A DNA stretch of 64,000 bases, taken from Singulisphaera acidiphila DSM 18658 (GTDB lineage Bacteria > Planctomycetota > Planctomycetia > Isosphaerales > Isosphaeraceae). Location of the stretch: the NCBI RefSeq assembly GCF_000242455.2, contig NC_019892.1:62001-126000 (forward strand), written 5' to 3'. Below are positions 7,964-16,871 of the stretch, piece by piece; within the stretch, counting starts at the first letter, position 1; every line of letters starts with the position of its first letter. The notes under the pieces were generated by a model that worked only from the letters and a program-made list of their open reading frames with translations, was not told the DNA's origin and made no database searches. A program made the position numbers and the translations under genes.

Positions 7964-9430
7964 TCAGCCGGCCGCGTCGGCTTTCTTCGGAGGCTCAAGG
8001 CGAACCCGGATCAGCCAGTTTCCCTGGGTGAAGGGCTGCGATGTATCGCCGGGGAGGCCGGTGAACGACGAAGAGTTGTCCCCATCCTTCTTCTTCTGCC
8101 CGTCGTGGCTGACATACACCCCTTTCGTCGCGGCGGGGTCGAACCCGACGCAGACGATGAATTTGGCGGGGACCTTGGTCGGCTTCAAGGCCATTCTGAC
8201 CCAGTCCTCCGGGCCGCGTTTGAAGGTGGAGTAGGGGAATGGGAAGGCGGCGATCTGCTGGAAGTTTTCGTCGCAGAGGTAGACCGTGAAGTCCTCGTTC
8301 GGGGGTTTGGGATACCCGTACCGAGAGCCGTGGAGACGGATTGAGGTGAGCAACCAGCCATCGCCCGGGGCTTCGAACCGGACAGCATGACCGCTCCCGG
8401 CGATGCTCTTCTTGCCGGCCGGCTTGCCGTCGTCGTGCGTGAGTTCGCGGACTGTCTCCTTCGCCTTTTCCTTCTCCTTCTCGGCCGGCGCGAGGGCAGC
8501 GACGACCCGCGGTCCGAGGTCGATCTCTGCGCGGAGCGGACTGGCGGCCGGCGGCGGACCGGCGGCGCTACGGACCTGGGTGACGAGCCCCCCCGCAACG
8601 ATGCCGGCCGAGAAGCAGGCAATCGCGGTCAGCTTGAGCGTATTCAGAGCCATGGTCTTGAGCACTCCTTCGGCAAGCGTGACAACCGACGCCGGAACCG
8701 AACCGGCCGCCAGCGTCCCTGGATTCGTTACAAACCGGACCGCGGCCCGAGCCGTAGTCTCGACGCAGGCCGCCGAAATGGCCTCCGGCGCGATCGGCAG
8801 GCCACTCGCAAGCGAAGTGATTTGCGGGGAGAGTCGCCGTCGCAGCCGTTGCCGCCCTTGCTCGAGCCGCCTCTGGACCGTCCTGACCGACCCTCGAAGC
8901 TGGTGCGCAGCCTGCTCGTGGGTCAGACCTTCGAGATCGCAGAGTACAATCACCGCACGGTACGCTTCGGGCAACCGCTCAAGTTCCTCGTACAGCCGAT
9001 TGCAAGCTTCGGACTGACCTCGGTTCTCACTTACGGTCTGCGCGGCGAGTTCGGCCCCGCGACGCTCGCGCTCGCGACGGCGGGCCGCGTCGACCTTGGC
9101 TCGAGCCGCGACCCGGCAGGCGACCCCGAAGAGCCAACTCGCCACCGAGTCGCGGTTCCGAATCGCCTCGGCCCGCCGCGCCAGCACGAGGAAAACCGCC
9201 TGCGAAGCATCCTCGGCGTCGTGGGAATCGCGAAGGATCGCGCGGCAGACACGGAAGACCATCGCCCCGTGCCGCTCGACCAAGGCTCCGAACGCCGCCT
9301 CGGCCGAGGTATTACGGCGGGCGAGGAACCGGTCCAGCAACGCCCCGTCCGCCAACCCGCCGACCACCCCGCCGTCGCAGAGGGCGCGAAGCTGCTTCAT
9401 GAGCAACGCGCCCGATGGCCCACTCGTCAT
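7964..9430 (-). CDS. ECF sigma factor with membrane anchor and C-terminal extracytoplasmic domain
   Basis: 488 residues from the ATG at 9430, which has GGGGAGG about 10 bases upstream; in-frame sequence upstream of it looks non-coding. Residues 30-105 are sigma region 2 (FGALVERHGAMVFRVCRAILRD...SWLFGVACRVA) and about 140-195 are region 4 (LERLPEAYRAVIVLCDLEGL...RTVQRRLEQGRQRLRRRL). A hydrophobic span (LKLTAIACFSAGIVAGGLV) follows near 265-285, then a charged linker rich in EKEKAKE. A final domain of about 150 residues (GHAVRFEAPGDGWLLTSIRLHG...GNWLIRVRLEP) resembles a beta-sandwich. Large planctomycete ECF groups fuse the sigma factor to such sensory tails, replacing a separate anti-sigma factor. 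No anti-sigma gene is adjacent. Confidence 0.9.
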   Translation of the reverse strand: MTSGPSGALLMKQLRALCDGGVVGGLADGALLDRFLARRNTSAEAAFGALVERHGAMVFRVCRAILRDSHDAEDASQAVFLVLARRAEAIRNRDSVASWLFGVACRVAARAKVDAARRRERERRGAELAAQTVSENRGQSEACNRLYEELERLPEAYRAVIVLCDLEGLTHEQAAHQLRGSVRTVQRRLEQGRQRLRRRLSPQITSLASGLPIAPEAISAACVETTARAAVRFVTNPGTLAAGSVPASVVTLAEGVLKTMALNTLKLTAIACFSAGIVAGGLVTQVRSAAGPPPAASPLRAEIDLGPRVVAALAPAEKEKEKAKETVRELTHDDGKPAGKKSIAGSGHAVRFEAPGDGWLLTSIRLHGSRYGYPKPPNEDFTVYLCDENFQQIAAFPFPYSTFKRGPEDWVRMALKPTKVPAKFIVCVGFDPAATKGVYVSHDGQKKKDGDNSSSFTGLPGDTSQPFTQGNWLIRVRLEPPKKADAAG

Positions 9431-9755
9431 CGTCTCGCAACCTCCCCGGCCCATCGTTCGCTTCCGGCAAGTAGTGCCGTACAGGAATTCCGATCCCGCC
9501 AAAATTATCCAGTAACCAAAGAAAACGAAGGACAAATTTTCCCTCCCTATTCTATTGATCTTGACATTAATCATGATTCGTAAAGTGTCGGTGGATCAAC
9601 GATGAAATGTGAATCGCCTGTCTTGCTCCATCGCCTCGTTCAAAAATCTGTGCTAAGAGTGTTGTAGGCGGGGAACGCGCCAGGCTGTCCCAAGGCAGCC
9701 CCTAACGCGACGTCGCGTTTCACTGCACTCAGCCTCCTTGAGCGGAGCCAGACCG

Positions 9756-11171
9756 ATGGCGATGGTGGGCAATTGTTGTGCGATTCGCGGTACTTTCTTC
9801 GATTTTGTCGATGACCCGTGGAAATACGAGGGACGCGAGCATGAGGCCGCCCGGTTCACTCGCGACGGCTTACTCGTCGTCAAAGACGGCCTGGTCGTAG
9901 ATTTCGGCGACTTTGCGGAGGTCTCGCCCCGCCACCCAGGGCTTTCGATCACCCACATCAAAAATCGCCTGATACTCCCCGGCTTTATCGACGGGCATAT
10001 CCATTTCCCCCAGGTCCGCGTTCTGGGCGCCTACGGCAGCCAATTGCTGGATTGGCTCCAAAATTGGATTTTCCCCGAAGAGCTCAAATATCGCGACCGC
10101 GACTACGCACGCGAAGCGGCCAAGCACTTCTTCGACGCCCTGCTCGCTGGCGGCACCACAACCTGCCAGGCGTTCACCACCAGCAGCCCGGTCTCGACTG
10201 AAGAGTTCTTTGACGAGGCAACCCGGCGTGAGATGCGCGTGATTTCGGGCCTGACCGGCATCGATCGGTTTGCTCCCGATGACTTCTGCATCACGCCCGA
10301 CGACTTCCACAGCGAATCCGAGCGTCTGATCGAGCGTTACCATCGAAAAGGCCGAAACCTTTACGCGATCACACCGCGATTCGCCGTGGGCTGTACGTCC
10401 GAGATGATGGACCGCTGCCGGCAGTTGAAGCTGAAGTATCCCGACTGCTGGGTCAACACGCACATCTCGGAAAACCCGTCCGAAATCCGCACGGCGAGGG
10501 AGCACTTTCCGGATTGCGCGGACTACACCCACGTCCACGAAAAGCACGGACTCCTCGGGCCGAAATTCACCGCAGGTCACGCCGTCTGGCTCTCCAACGA
10601 CGAGTTCCGCCGCTTCTCAAAGGCGGGCGCCTCGGTCTGCTTCTGCCCACTCTCGAACCTCTTCCTGGGGAGCGGCCTGTTCCGGCTCGGCCGGGCGACC
10701 GACCCCGAGCACCCCGTCCGCGTTTCCCTGGGCTGCGACATGGGGGGCGGCAACGCCTTCAGCATCATTCGCGTCCTGGAGGAAGCCTATAAGGTCGGCA
10801 TGTGCAACAATACGATGCTCGACGGGTCGATCAACCCTCGCGAGCAAGACCTGGCGGAGGCGGAACGCAACAAGCTCGGACCTTATCGCGCGTTCTACCT
10901 GGCAACGCTCGGTGGCGCCCGCGCCCTCTACCTCGACGAGTTGCTGGGCAACTTCGACAAGGGCAAGGAGGCCGACTTCGTGGTCCTCGACTGGAATGCA
11001 GGCCAGACGGCCATGCGGTGGCACCAGTCGCTCATCACCCACAACGAGAGCCCCGAGAACATCGACCAGGCCGCCCAGCTCCTCTTCGGGGTCATGTCGG
11101 TCGGCGACGACCGCAACATCGACGAGACCTGGATCGCCGGCACGCGTGCTTACAAGAAGGCGGGCGTTTGA
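9756..11171 (+). CDS. guaD: Guanine deaminase
   Basis: 471 residues from the ATG at 9756; a TTG 18 bases earlier is a less likely start. This is an amidohydrolase with the metal-binding PGFIDGHIHFPQ, a NTHISENPSEI segment, TAGHAVWLSNDEF and a SLGCDMGGGNAFSI strand holding the late Asp. The overall order and length match bacterial guanine deaminases, which hydrolyse guanine to xanthine and ammonia using zinc in the cytoplasm. The C-terminal ADFVVLDWNA is the usual metal-dependent hydrolase cap strand. It is followed by a strong hairpin at 11191, so it is probably a single-gene unit. Confidence 0.9.
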   Translation: MAMVGNCCAIRGTFFDFVDDPWKYEGREHEAARFTRDGLLVVKDGLVVDFGDFAEVSPRHPGLSITHIKNRLILPGFIDGHIHFPQVRVLGAYGSQLLDWLQNWIFPEELKYRDRDYAREAAKHFFDALLAGGTTTCQAFTTSSPVSTEEFFDEATRREMRVISGLTGIDRFAPDDFCITPDDFHSESERLIERYHRKGRNLYAITPRFAVGCTSEMMDRCRQLKLKYPDCWVNTHISENPSEIRTAREHFPDCADYTHVHEKHGLLGPKFTAGHAVWLSNDEFRRFSKAGASVCFCPLSNLFLGSGLFRLGRATDPEHPVRVSLGCDMGGGNAFSIIRVLEEAYKVGMCNNTMLDGSINPREQDLAEAERNKLGPYRAFYLATLGGARALYLDELLGNFDKGKEADFVVLDWNAGQTAMRWHQSLITHNESPENIDQAAQLLFGVMSVGDDRNIDETWIAGTRAYKKAGV

Positions 11172-11190
11172 CCGCAAACTAAACTCCTTC

Positions 11191-11216
11191 GGGCCGCCTT
11201 CACCGGAAGGCGGCCC
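11191..11216 (+). terminator. GC-rich hairpin after guaD
   Basis: GGGCCGCCTT (11191-11200), a 6-base loop, and AAGGCGGCCC (11207-11216), with a few further outer pairs. It begins 19 bases after the guaD stop. There is no U-run. Confidence 0.6.
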
Positions 11217-11242
11217 GAGGCGTACGTCTCTTCGTTCGACTA

Positions 11243-11902
11243 ATGAGGAACTCAAGCGTGGACGTGCGTCTCTCCCGAGCCTCCGCCGTGATTGTGCAAC
11301 GGATCCCCACTGCCGACGTGGACTGGTTTCTCGGATGGCAGCGCGACGTTACCGAGGCCGCTGAGACCTTTCGCGGTTACTGCGGCACCGATGTCTTCCC
11401 ACCGGCCGAAGGCCAGCGGGACGAGTGGGTGGTGCTGATCCATTTCGAAGACGATGCGTCACTCGACGAATGGCTGCAATCGCCAGCCCGAACCCAGTGG
11501 CTCGAGGCGCTCAAGACGAAGGTCGGGGCCTTCGACCTGAAGAAAGTGCAAGGTGGTTTCGGCCCCTGGTTCGCCGGGATGGGCCGCGATCCTGAAGCCG
11601 CGCCCCCCCCTTGGAAGATGGTCCTGACCGTCCTTCTCGGACTTTTCCCCACGGTGATGCTGCTGACGATCTTCGTCGGCCCCTACACGTCGCCGCTGGG
11701 GATGGCGGTGTCCATGCTGATCGGCAACGCCCTCAGCGTCTCCATCCTCCAATGGGGCGTCATGCCGATCCTGACCCGCGTGCTCAGCCCCTGGCTCCAC
11801 GCCAATGGGGATCGAGAGAAGGTGGTGACCCTGGGCGGACTCGGCCTCGTTCTTCTCATGCTGGCCGTCCTGACCGTCCTGTTCCGACAGGTCATGGGAT
11901 AA
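11243..11902 (+). CDS. Antibiotic biosynthesis monooxygenase (ABM)-fold domain with membrane helices
   Basis: 219 residues. The first 110 residues read as an ABM/dimeric alpha-beta barrel domain (ASAVIVQRIPTADVDWFLGWQRDVTEAAETFRGYCGTDVF...WVVLIHFEDDASLDEWLQS). Three hydrophobic segments follow, around 126-145 (MVLTVLLGLFPTVMLLTIFV), 150-175 and 195-215. This ABM-plus-membrane layout is a known architecture of unassigned function; no cofactor residues can be pointed to. It may be co-transcribed with the next gene, which starts 60 bases downstream. Confidence 0.8.
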   Translation: MRNSSVDVRLSRASAVIVQRIPTADVDWFLGWQRDVTEAAETFRGYCGTDVFPPAEGQRDEWVVLIHFEDDASLDEWLQSPARTQWLEALKTKVGAFDLKKVQGGFGPWFAGMGRDPEAAPPPWKMVLTVLLGLFPTVMLLTIFVGPYTSPLGMAVSMLIGNALSVSILQWGVMPILTRVLSPWLHANGDREKVVTLGGLGLVLLMLAVLTVLFRQVMG

Positions 11903-11961
11903 TCAATCAGGCCAGGTCGGCCGTTAAAAAAAGCACCGATCAACCCACACGAGTTCGTCAA

Positions 11962-12903
11962 ATGGCAACGTTGATTACCGGAGCCGAAGGCTTTCTGGGC
12001 GCCCAGCTTGCTCACCGGCTTCATGCCAACGGCCAGGAAGTGGTCGGGCTGGATATCACGGCGAGCTCAGCCCCACGCCCCTGGCCCGTTCTGATCGGCG
12101 ACGTTACCGATCGCGCGTTCATTGAGGACCTGTTCGCGACGCACGAAATCACCAACGTGGTTCATTCCGGCGGTGTATCCGGTCCTCATATCTGCAACCA
12201 ATTCCCCGCTCGCGTCTTCGAGGTCAACGTCCTCGGCACGCTGAACCTGTTCGAGGTCGCCCGGCTACGGGGGCTGCGGGGGCGAATCGTCTTCCTTTCT
12301 TCCAGTTCGGTCTACGGCCAAGCGGCCGAGAAGGTGTCGTGCGAAACGCCCGTCGTGGAAGGCCTACCGTTGCTGGCGAGCGAACCGTACGGCAGTTCCA
12401 AGGTCGCGTGCGAAGCAATGATCCGCGCGTATGTCGGCCAAGACAACCTGGATATCGTCGCCTTGCGAATCTCGATCGTTTACGGGGCGGGGAGGACGGC
12501 CTATTGCGGGATCACGGAGATGCTCAAGTCCGCACTCGAGGGCAAACCGATCGTTCTCGACCGGGACTGCGACATCCCGTTGCCCTGGGTGTATATCGAT
12601 GACCTCTGCGCGGCCCTCCAGACCACCCTTGAGGCGCCGAGGGCGTCGATCGGAGAAGCGGACACCCTGGCCTATAACGTCAGTGGTCCAGGCTATCCAA
12701 CGTTCCGGGAGATCGCCGGGATCGTGCAGGAGTTGGTGCCCGGAACTACCGTTCGGGAAGGGGATGCCCCCGATAAGTATGCGATGAACGCGCGGAAGAT
12801 GTCCCTGACCGCCATCAAACGCGATCTGGGGTGGGAGCCGCGAGTCACCGTCCGCGACGGGGTCGCGGCGCTCCACAAAAGCCTCATCGCCAAGCCGACT
12901 TGA
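11962..12903 (+). CDS. NAD-dependent epimerase/dehydratase (extended SDR)
   Basis: 313 residues from the ATG at 11962 (MATLITGAEGFLGAQLAHRL). The Rossmann motif TGAEGFLG, the SSSSVYG strand carrying the catalytic Ser region, and YGSSKVACE with the Tyr-x-x-x-Lys pair are all present. This is the extended short-chain dehydrogenase fold that acts on sugar nucleotides or sugar acids. The overall look (ITGAEGFLG, VVHSGGVSGPHI) is also like D-erythronate dehydrogenase types, so the substrate is left open. It converges with the porin gene, with only 43 bases between stops. Confidence 0.85.
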   Translation: MATLITGAEGFLGAQLAHRLHANGQEVVGLDITASSAPRPWPVLIGDVTDRAFIEDLFATHEITNVVHSGGVSGPHICNQFPARVFEVNVLGTLNLFEVARLRGLRGRIVFLSSSSVYGQAAEKVSCETPVVEGLPLLASEPYGSSKVACEAMIRAYVGQDNLDIVALRISIVYGAGRTAYCGITEMLKSALEGKPIVLDRDCDIPLPWVYIDDLCAALQTTLEAPRASIGEADTLAYNVSGPGYPTFREIAGIVQELVPGTTVREGDAPDKYAMNARKMSLTAIKRDLGWEPRVTVRDGVAALHKSLIAKPT

Positions 12904-12946
12904 ACGGCCCCTTGAGCGATACGGCCGACACTCAATCGCATGCCGT

Positions 12947-14479
12947 TTAGAAGAGAACGACAATGCGGAAGTTCACCGCGAGCGCGGCGGGAATGGATTC
13001 ATTCTGCCCCGGGGTTGGAATGTACGTGAGGTTGGGCTGGAAGAAGCAACCATCGAAGAGCTTCATCTGATAATACCAGGACATCATGAGCTGGCTCGGG
13101 CTGAGATACACGGGTCCCTTAGGCGCGTGGGGGAAGAACAACCGGCCGGCGTTGGGGTCTGTATTCAGCCAGGTCCAGGCGAGACCGAACCCCATGGAGT
13201 CATCGAGGCGCCCGGGGACCAGGCCGTAACCCGTGAGGCCCGCGCCGAAGAACTGGCGGGCGTGCATCGTGTTGGAGTTGTTGGCCCCGAACTGGTAGAA
13301 GCCGCTGGCTCCGCTATTGTCACGACCGGGGCGGCGGAACCAGAGCCGCTGGGCACCGAAGAGGTACATGCCGTTCGCGCCATGGACCATGGAGTTGTCG
13401 AAGGCCTTGAGCATGCCGGTCTGGCCCCAGAAACCAATCCCGAAATTCCCCGGCTTGCGAAGAGCCCCGGCACGGTAGGCAAAGCCGGCTTCCCCGATGT
13501 GGAAGTAGTATCCGTTGAAATGAGGACCTTCGAGGCCGGTCTGCCGGCCCAAGGCGAGGTTCCCGTCGTAAACACCGTAAGAGAGGTAGGTGTTCTTCGT
13601 GGGAGCCACCGTGGTCGTGATCCCGGTGGCCGAATTGTAGTAACCGGGAATCTTCCCGAGCATCGTCGGATTCACGAAGATCGGCGTATAGATCAAGCTC
13701 GTAACCGCTGGGATCGTGGCGGCGGCGTCCTGAACCGGCACGGGCCGCACGACGTTGTTGAAGTCGTAAGTCGGAACCAGCTTGCCGACGCGGACGACCA
13801 CCCGGTCGTCCCAGAGTGACTGGCGATACCAGAGCTGGTAGAGTTCCTGGCGCACCAGCGGAGGCACCACTTCGAGCGAATCGAACCCGGGGAAGGCCCC
13901 CGCAAGGCTGTTGGTCGGCTGGCCGCTGAACTGGAGGAACTGAGTGCCGAGCATGCCCCCTCGCCAGCCCCCGAGCTTCTCGGTATCGAAGCTGAGGTCG
14001 ACGAGCGCGAGGCTGTTGAGGCCCCAATCTCCCGGATGCCGCCCGCCCGCGACCACTCCACCGGCATCGCCGACCCAGAGGCCCCCCAGGCGGATGCCCG
14101 TGTTGTCCAGGCCGAAGAATCGTCCCAGCGCCGCCGTGCCCGTCAAGATGTTGACGGCGGCCGGGTTACCGCTGATGGCCACGCTGCCTGCGCGCGCCTC
14201 GCCATCCACATTCGGCCCGTTGCCATCGTTCGGCCCGGCGTTTGCCCCCCCCGCCGCTCCACCGGGCAGGTCCGAGGGCAAGGGCGAAGGCGAGGGGGTG
14301 CCGAATCGTGGTGCCCGATCAACCCCGGGCACCACGCCTAGACCTACACCAGGCCCTGGCTCGGCGACTTCACCGGTCCGCGCAACGAGGGCGAGGGGCC
14401 CCTCGGGAGCGAGTCCTCGCGGCTCAGGTTCGCCAGAACCCAGGCCCGCAGCGATCAAGATCATCCACGATTTTAGCAA
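12947..14479 (-). CDS. OprB-like carbohydrate porin
   Basis: 510 residues from a TTG at 14479, preceded by an in-frame stop; an ATG at 14464 is the alternative. I prefer TTG because it gives a lysine before the hydrophobic signal segment (SWMILIAAGLGSG). A proline/glycine-rich linker to about residue 95 is followed by a beta-barrel: FFGLDNTGIRLGG, LVDLSFDTEKLGGWRGG, RVGKLVPTYDF, FGIGFWGQTG. The last residues are hydrophobic and end in Phe, as in outer-membrane proteins assembled by the Bam complex. OprB porins pass sugars through the outer membrane. No sugar-uptake partner is adjacent. Confidence 0.85.
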   Translation of the reverse strand: MLKSWMILIAAGLGSGEPEPRGLAPEGPLALVARTGEVAEPGPGVGLGVVPGVDRAPRFGTPSPSPLPSDLPGGAAGGANAGPNDGNGPNVDGEARAGSVAISGNPAAVNILTGTAALGRFFGLDNTGIRLGGLWVGDAGGVVAGGRHPGDWGLNSLALVDLSFDTEKLGGWRGGMLGTQFLQFSGQPTNSLAGAFPGFDSLEVVPPLVRQELYQLWYRQSLWDDRVVVRVGKLVPTYDFNNVVRPVPVQDAAATIPAVTSLIYTPIFVNPTMLGKIPGYYNSATGITTTVAPTKNTYLSYGVYDGNLALGRQTGLEGPHFNGYYFHIGEAGFAYRAGALRKPGNFGIGFWGQTGMLKAFDNSMVHGANGMYLFGAQRLWFRRPGRDNSGASGFYQFGANNSNTMHARQFFGAGLTGYGLVPGRLDDSMGFGLAWTWLNTDPNAGRLFFPHAPKGPVYLSPSQLMMSWYYQMKLFDGCFFQPNLTYIPTPGQNESIPAALAVNFRIVVLF

Positions 14480-14990
14480 ATCTCAACTCGAGGAATTAAA
14501 GGGTTCATTGGTAAAGACGACCAAAGAAAGAGGTTCCGCCTCACCGTATATGCTCGAGGATCATTCGCCATCGACGGCTGGTCACCATTCCAATATCGAC
14601 TGCAAGGGTCGTCAGGGTTAAGCCGCCCCAGCGATGATTTTCGGGCGTCCGTCATTTTTCAACATCAGCTAAAACTACAACCATCGAACACAATCATTTT
14701 TCATCGCATCATGCACTTGCAAGGCAAGCTTCAGCCTGTTACTACCCTTGAGGAGAGGCCGTGAGCTCAAAGTATGGCTCGACCGGTCCGGCTGACATTC
14801 GGACATGGCCCCCACGGAAAGGCCAAGAATCTCCGAAGGTGACTCGCCCGCAAGAAGTGGGTACAATCACGGCGGTTTCGTCGCTCCCAAATGTAGAGAG
14901 TGCCAACGGTGGAATGGAGGCGACAGCCCACCGACGAGCCCACCCGCCCCGCTTCAGACTGACCGCCCCGCCCCGATCGGGACCCCCAAT
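14480..14990. other. Intergenic region between porin and DUF1592 genes
   Basis: About 510 bases between divergent genes. AT-rich around 14640-14710, where the divergent promoters would be expected; no gene or clear motif seen. Confidence 0.5.
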
Positions 14991-16871
14991 ATGACCCGAA
15001 CCGCAACCGCCCGGTGGTCGCCGGCCCTGGCCACGGTGCTGCTGACGCTCCCCCTCGTGTTTCACTCCCAGGCCCGGGGCGACGGCTTCGACCTCAACGT
15101 CCAGCCGCTGCTCCAGAAGCATTGCCTGCGCTGTCACGGCGATAAAAAGCCAAAGGGGGGCGTCAACCTCGCGAAGTTCGCAGACGAAGAAGCGCTCCGC
15201 AGTGATCCCGAGCTCTGGGTCAAGGTGCTCGACGCCCTGACCGAACGTTCCATGCCGCCGCCAGGCAACAAGGCAGGCCCCAACGAGGACGAGCGCCAGC
15301 GCGCCGCCACCTCGATTCAGGCCGTCCTCGACGCCATCGAAGGGGTCAGCGATCCCGGCCCCAGCGTCGTCCAGCGCCTGACCCGCCGGCAGTACAACAA
15401 CACCGTCCGTGACCTCCTCGGAGTGAACGCCCGCCCTGCCCAGTCGTTCCCCGCCGACGGCGGTGGCGGCGGCGGGTTCGACAACAACGCCGCCACCCTC
15501 TTCGTCCCCCCGATCCTCCTCGAAAAATACCTAACCGCCGCCGCCGGCGTGCTCGCCGAGGCCGACCCCACGCGCTATCTGATCGCCCGCCCCGGCCCCG
15601 ACCTCTCCAAAGAGCAAGCCGCCCGCCGCTGCGTGGCGACGTTCGCCCGCCGCGCGTTCCGCCGCCCGGTCAGTGACCTCGAAGTCGACCGTCTGCTCCG
15701 CCTCTTCCACCACGCCGACGCCCGCGGCGACAGCTTCGAAGACGCCGTCCGCCTCGCCTTGCGGGCAGCTCTGGTCTCGCCGAACTTCCTCTTCGTCGTC
15801 GAGCGCGACCGATCCGAGACCAACGCCCCTTACACCGTCTCCGACCACGAGTTGGCCTGCCGCCTCTCATACTTCCTCTGGTCGTCGATGCCCGACGATG
15901 CGCTCTCCGACCTGGCCGACGCCGGCAAGCTGCACGACCCGACAGTCCTTGAATCCCAGGTGCGGCGGATGCTCGCCGACCCGAAGTCGCGGGCCCTGGC
16001 GGAGGACTTCGCCGGCCAGTGGCTCCGCGTCGGCAACCTGGCCGAGCTTGCCGAGCCCGACAAAAGGCTCTTCCCCGAGTACACCCCCGAGCTCCGCGAC
16101 GCGATGGCCGAGGAGGCCATTTCCTACTGCCACGCGATCCTCCGCGACGACCGCCCTGTCCTCGAACTGCTCGACTCCGACTACACGTACCTCAACGAAC
16201 GCTTGGCCAAGCACTACGGCATCGAAGGGGTGACCGGCCCCGACTTCCGCCGGGTCGCGCTCAAGGATCGCAACCGAGGGGGCGTGCTCGGCATGGCCGC
16301 CGTGCTCACCCTCACTTCGTACCCGAGACGGACCAGCCCGGTGCTCCGCGGCAAGTGGGTGCTCGAGGAAATTCTCGGCACGCCCCCTCCTCCCCCGCCC
16401 CCGATGATCAAGGCGCTTCCGGCCGACGAGCATGTCAAGGACGGCATGACCTTCCGCCAGCGGCTCGAGCAGCACCGCAAGGACGTCAACTGTGCTTCGT
16501 GCCATGCCCGGCTCGACCCGCTCGGCTTCGGGCTCGAGAACTTCGACGTCCTCGGCCGCTGGCGCGAGAAAATCAACGAGGAGCCGATCGACGCCTCGGG
16601 CAAACTAACGACCGGCGAAGATTTCTCCGGCGCAGCCGCCTTGAAAGCGATCCTGGCCGAGTCAAAACGCGAGTTGTTCCTCCGCAACCTCGTCGAACGA
16701 ATGCTCTCTTACGCCCTCCGGCGGGGCGTGGAATACTACGACATACCGACCGTCAAACAAGTCATGGCGGAGCTGCAAGCGAACGAGCACCGAGGGACGG
16801 CCTTGATCGTCGCGGTCGCCAAAAGCTTCCCGTTCCAGAACCGGCGCAACGAACCGCAAGGAGCGCAGTGA
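14991..16871 (+). CDS. DUF1592-type planctomycete cytochrome c protein
   Basis: 626 residues from the ATG at 14991, which gives a clean signal peptide (RWSPALATVLLTLPLVFHSQARG). A heme-binding C45-LRC-H49 sits in the N-terminal planctomycete cytochrome c domain. Then come a DUF1587-like RLTRRQYNNTVRDLLGV, DUF1595/DUF1592 segments (FARRAFRRPVSDLEVDRL; ELACRLSYFLWSSMPDD) and DUF1588 with a second CxxCH in CASCHARLDPLGFGLENFD. The C-terminal DUF1585 segment is MLSYALRRGVEYYD. Its stop overlaps the start of the DUF1552 gene by one base, so the two are translationally coupled. The family is exported and assumed to be redox-active on polymers, but unproven. Confidence 0.93.
   Translation: MTRTATARWSPALATVLLTLPLVFHSQARGDGFDLNVQPLLQKHCLRCHGDKKPKGGVNLAKFADEEALRSDPELWVKVLDALTERSMPPPGNKAGPNEDERQRAATSIQAVLDAIEGVSDPGPSVVQRLTRRQYNNTVRDLLGVNARPAQSFPADGGGGGGFDNNAATLFVPPILLEKYLTAAAGVLAEADPTRYLIARPGPDLSKEQAARRCVATFARRAFRRPVSDLEVDRLLRLFHHADARGDSFEDAVRLALRAALVSPNFLFVVERDRSETNAPYTVSDHELACRLSYFLWSSMPDDALSDLADAGKLHDPTVLESQVRRMLADPKSRALAEDFAGQWLRVGNLAELAEPDKRLFPEYTPELRDAMAEEAISYCHAILRDDRPVLELLDSDYTYLNERLAKHYGIEGVTGPDFRRVALKDRNRGGVLGMAAVLTLTSYPRRTSPVLRGKWVLEEILGTPPPPPPPMIKALPADEHVKDGMTFRQRLEQHRKDVNCASCHARLDPLGFGLENFDVLGRWREKINEEPIDASGKLTTGEDFSGAAALKAILAESKRELFLRNLVERMLSYALRRGVEYYDIPTVKQVMAELQANEHRGTALIVAVAKSFPFQNRRNEPQGAQ

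Noticed and set aside
11611..11961. Upstream extension of the epimerase gene
   Set aside because: It overlaps the ABM-fold gene in another frame. The Rossmann motif begins right after the ATG at 11962.
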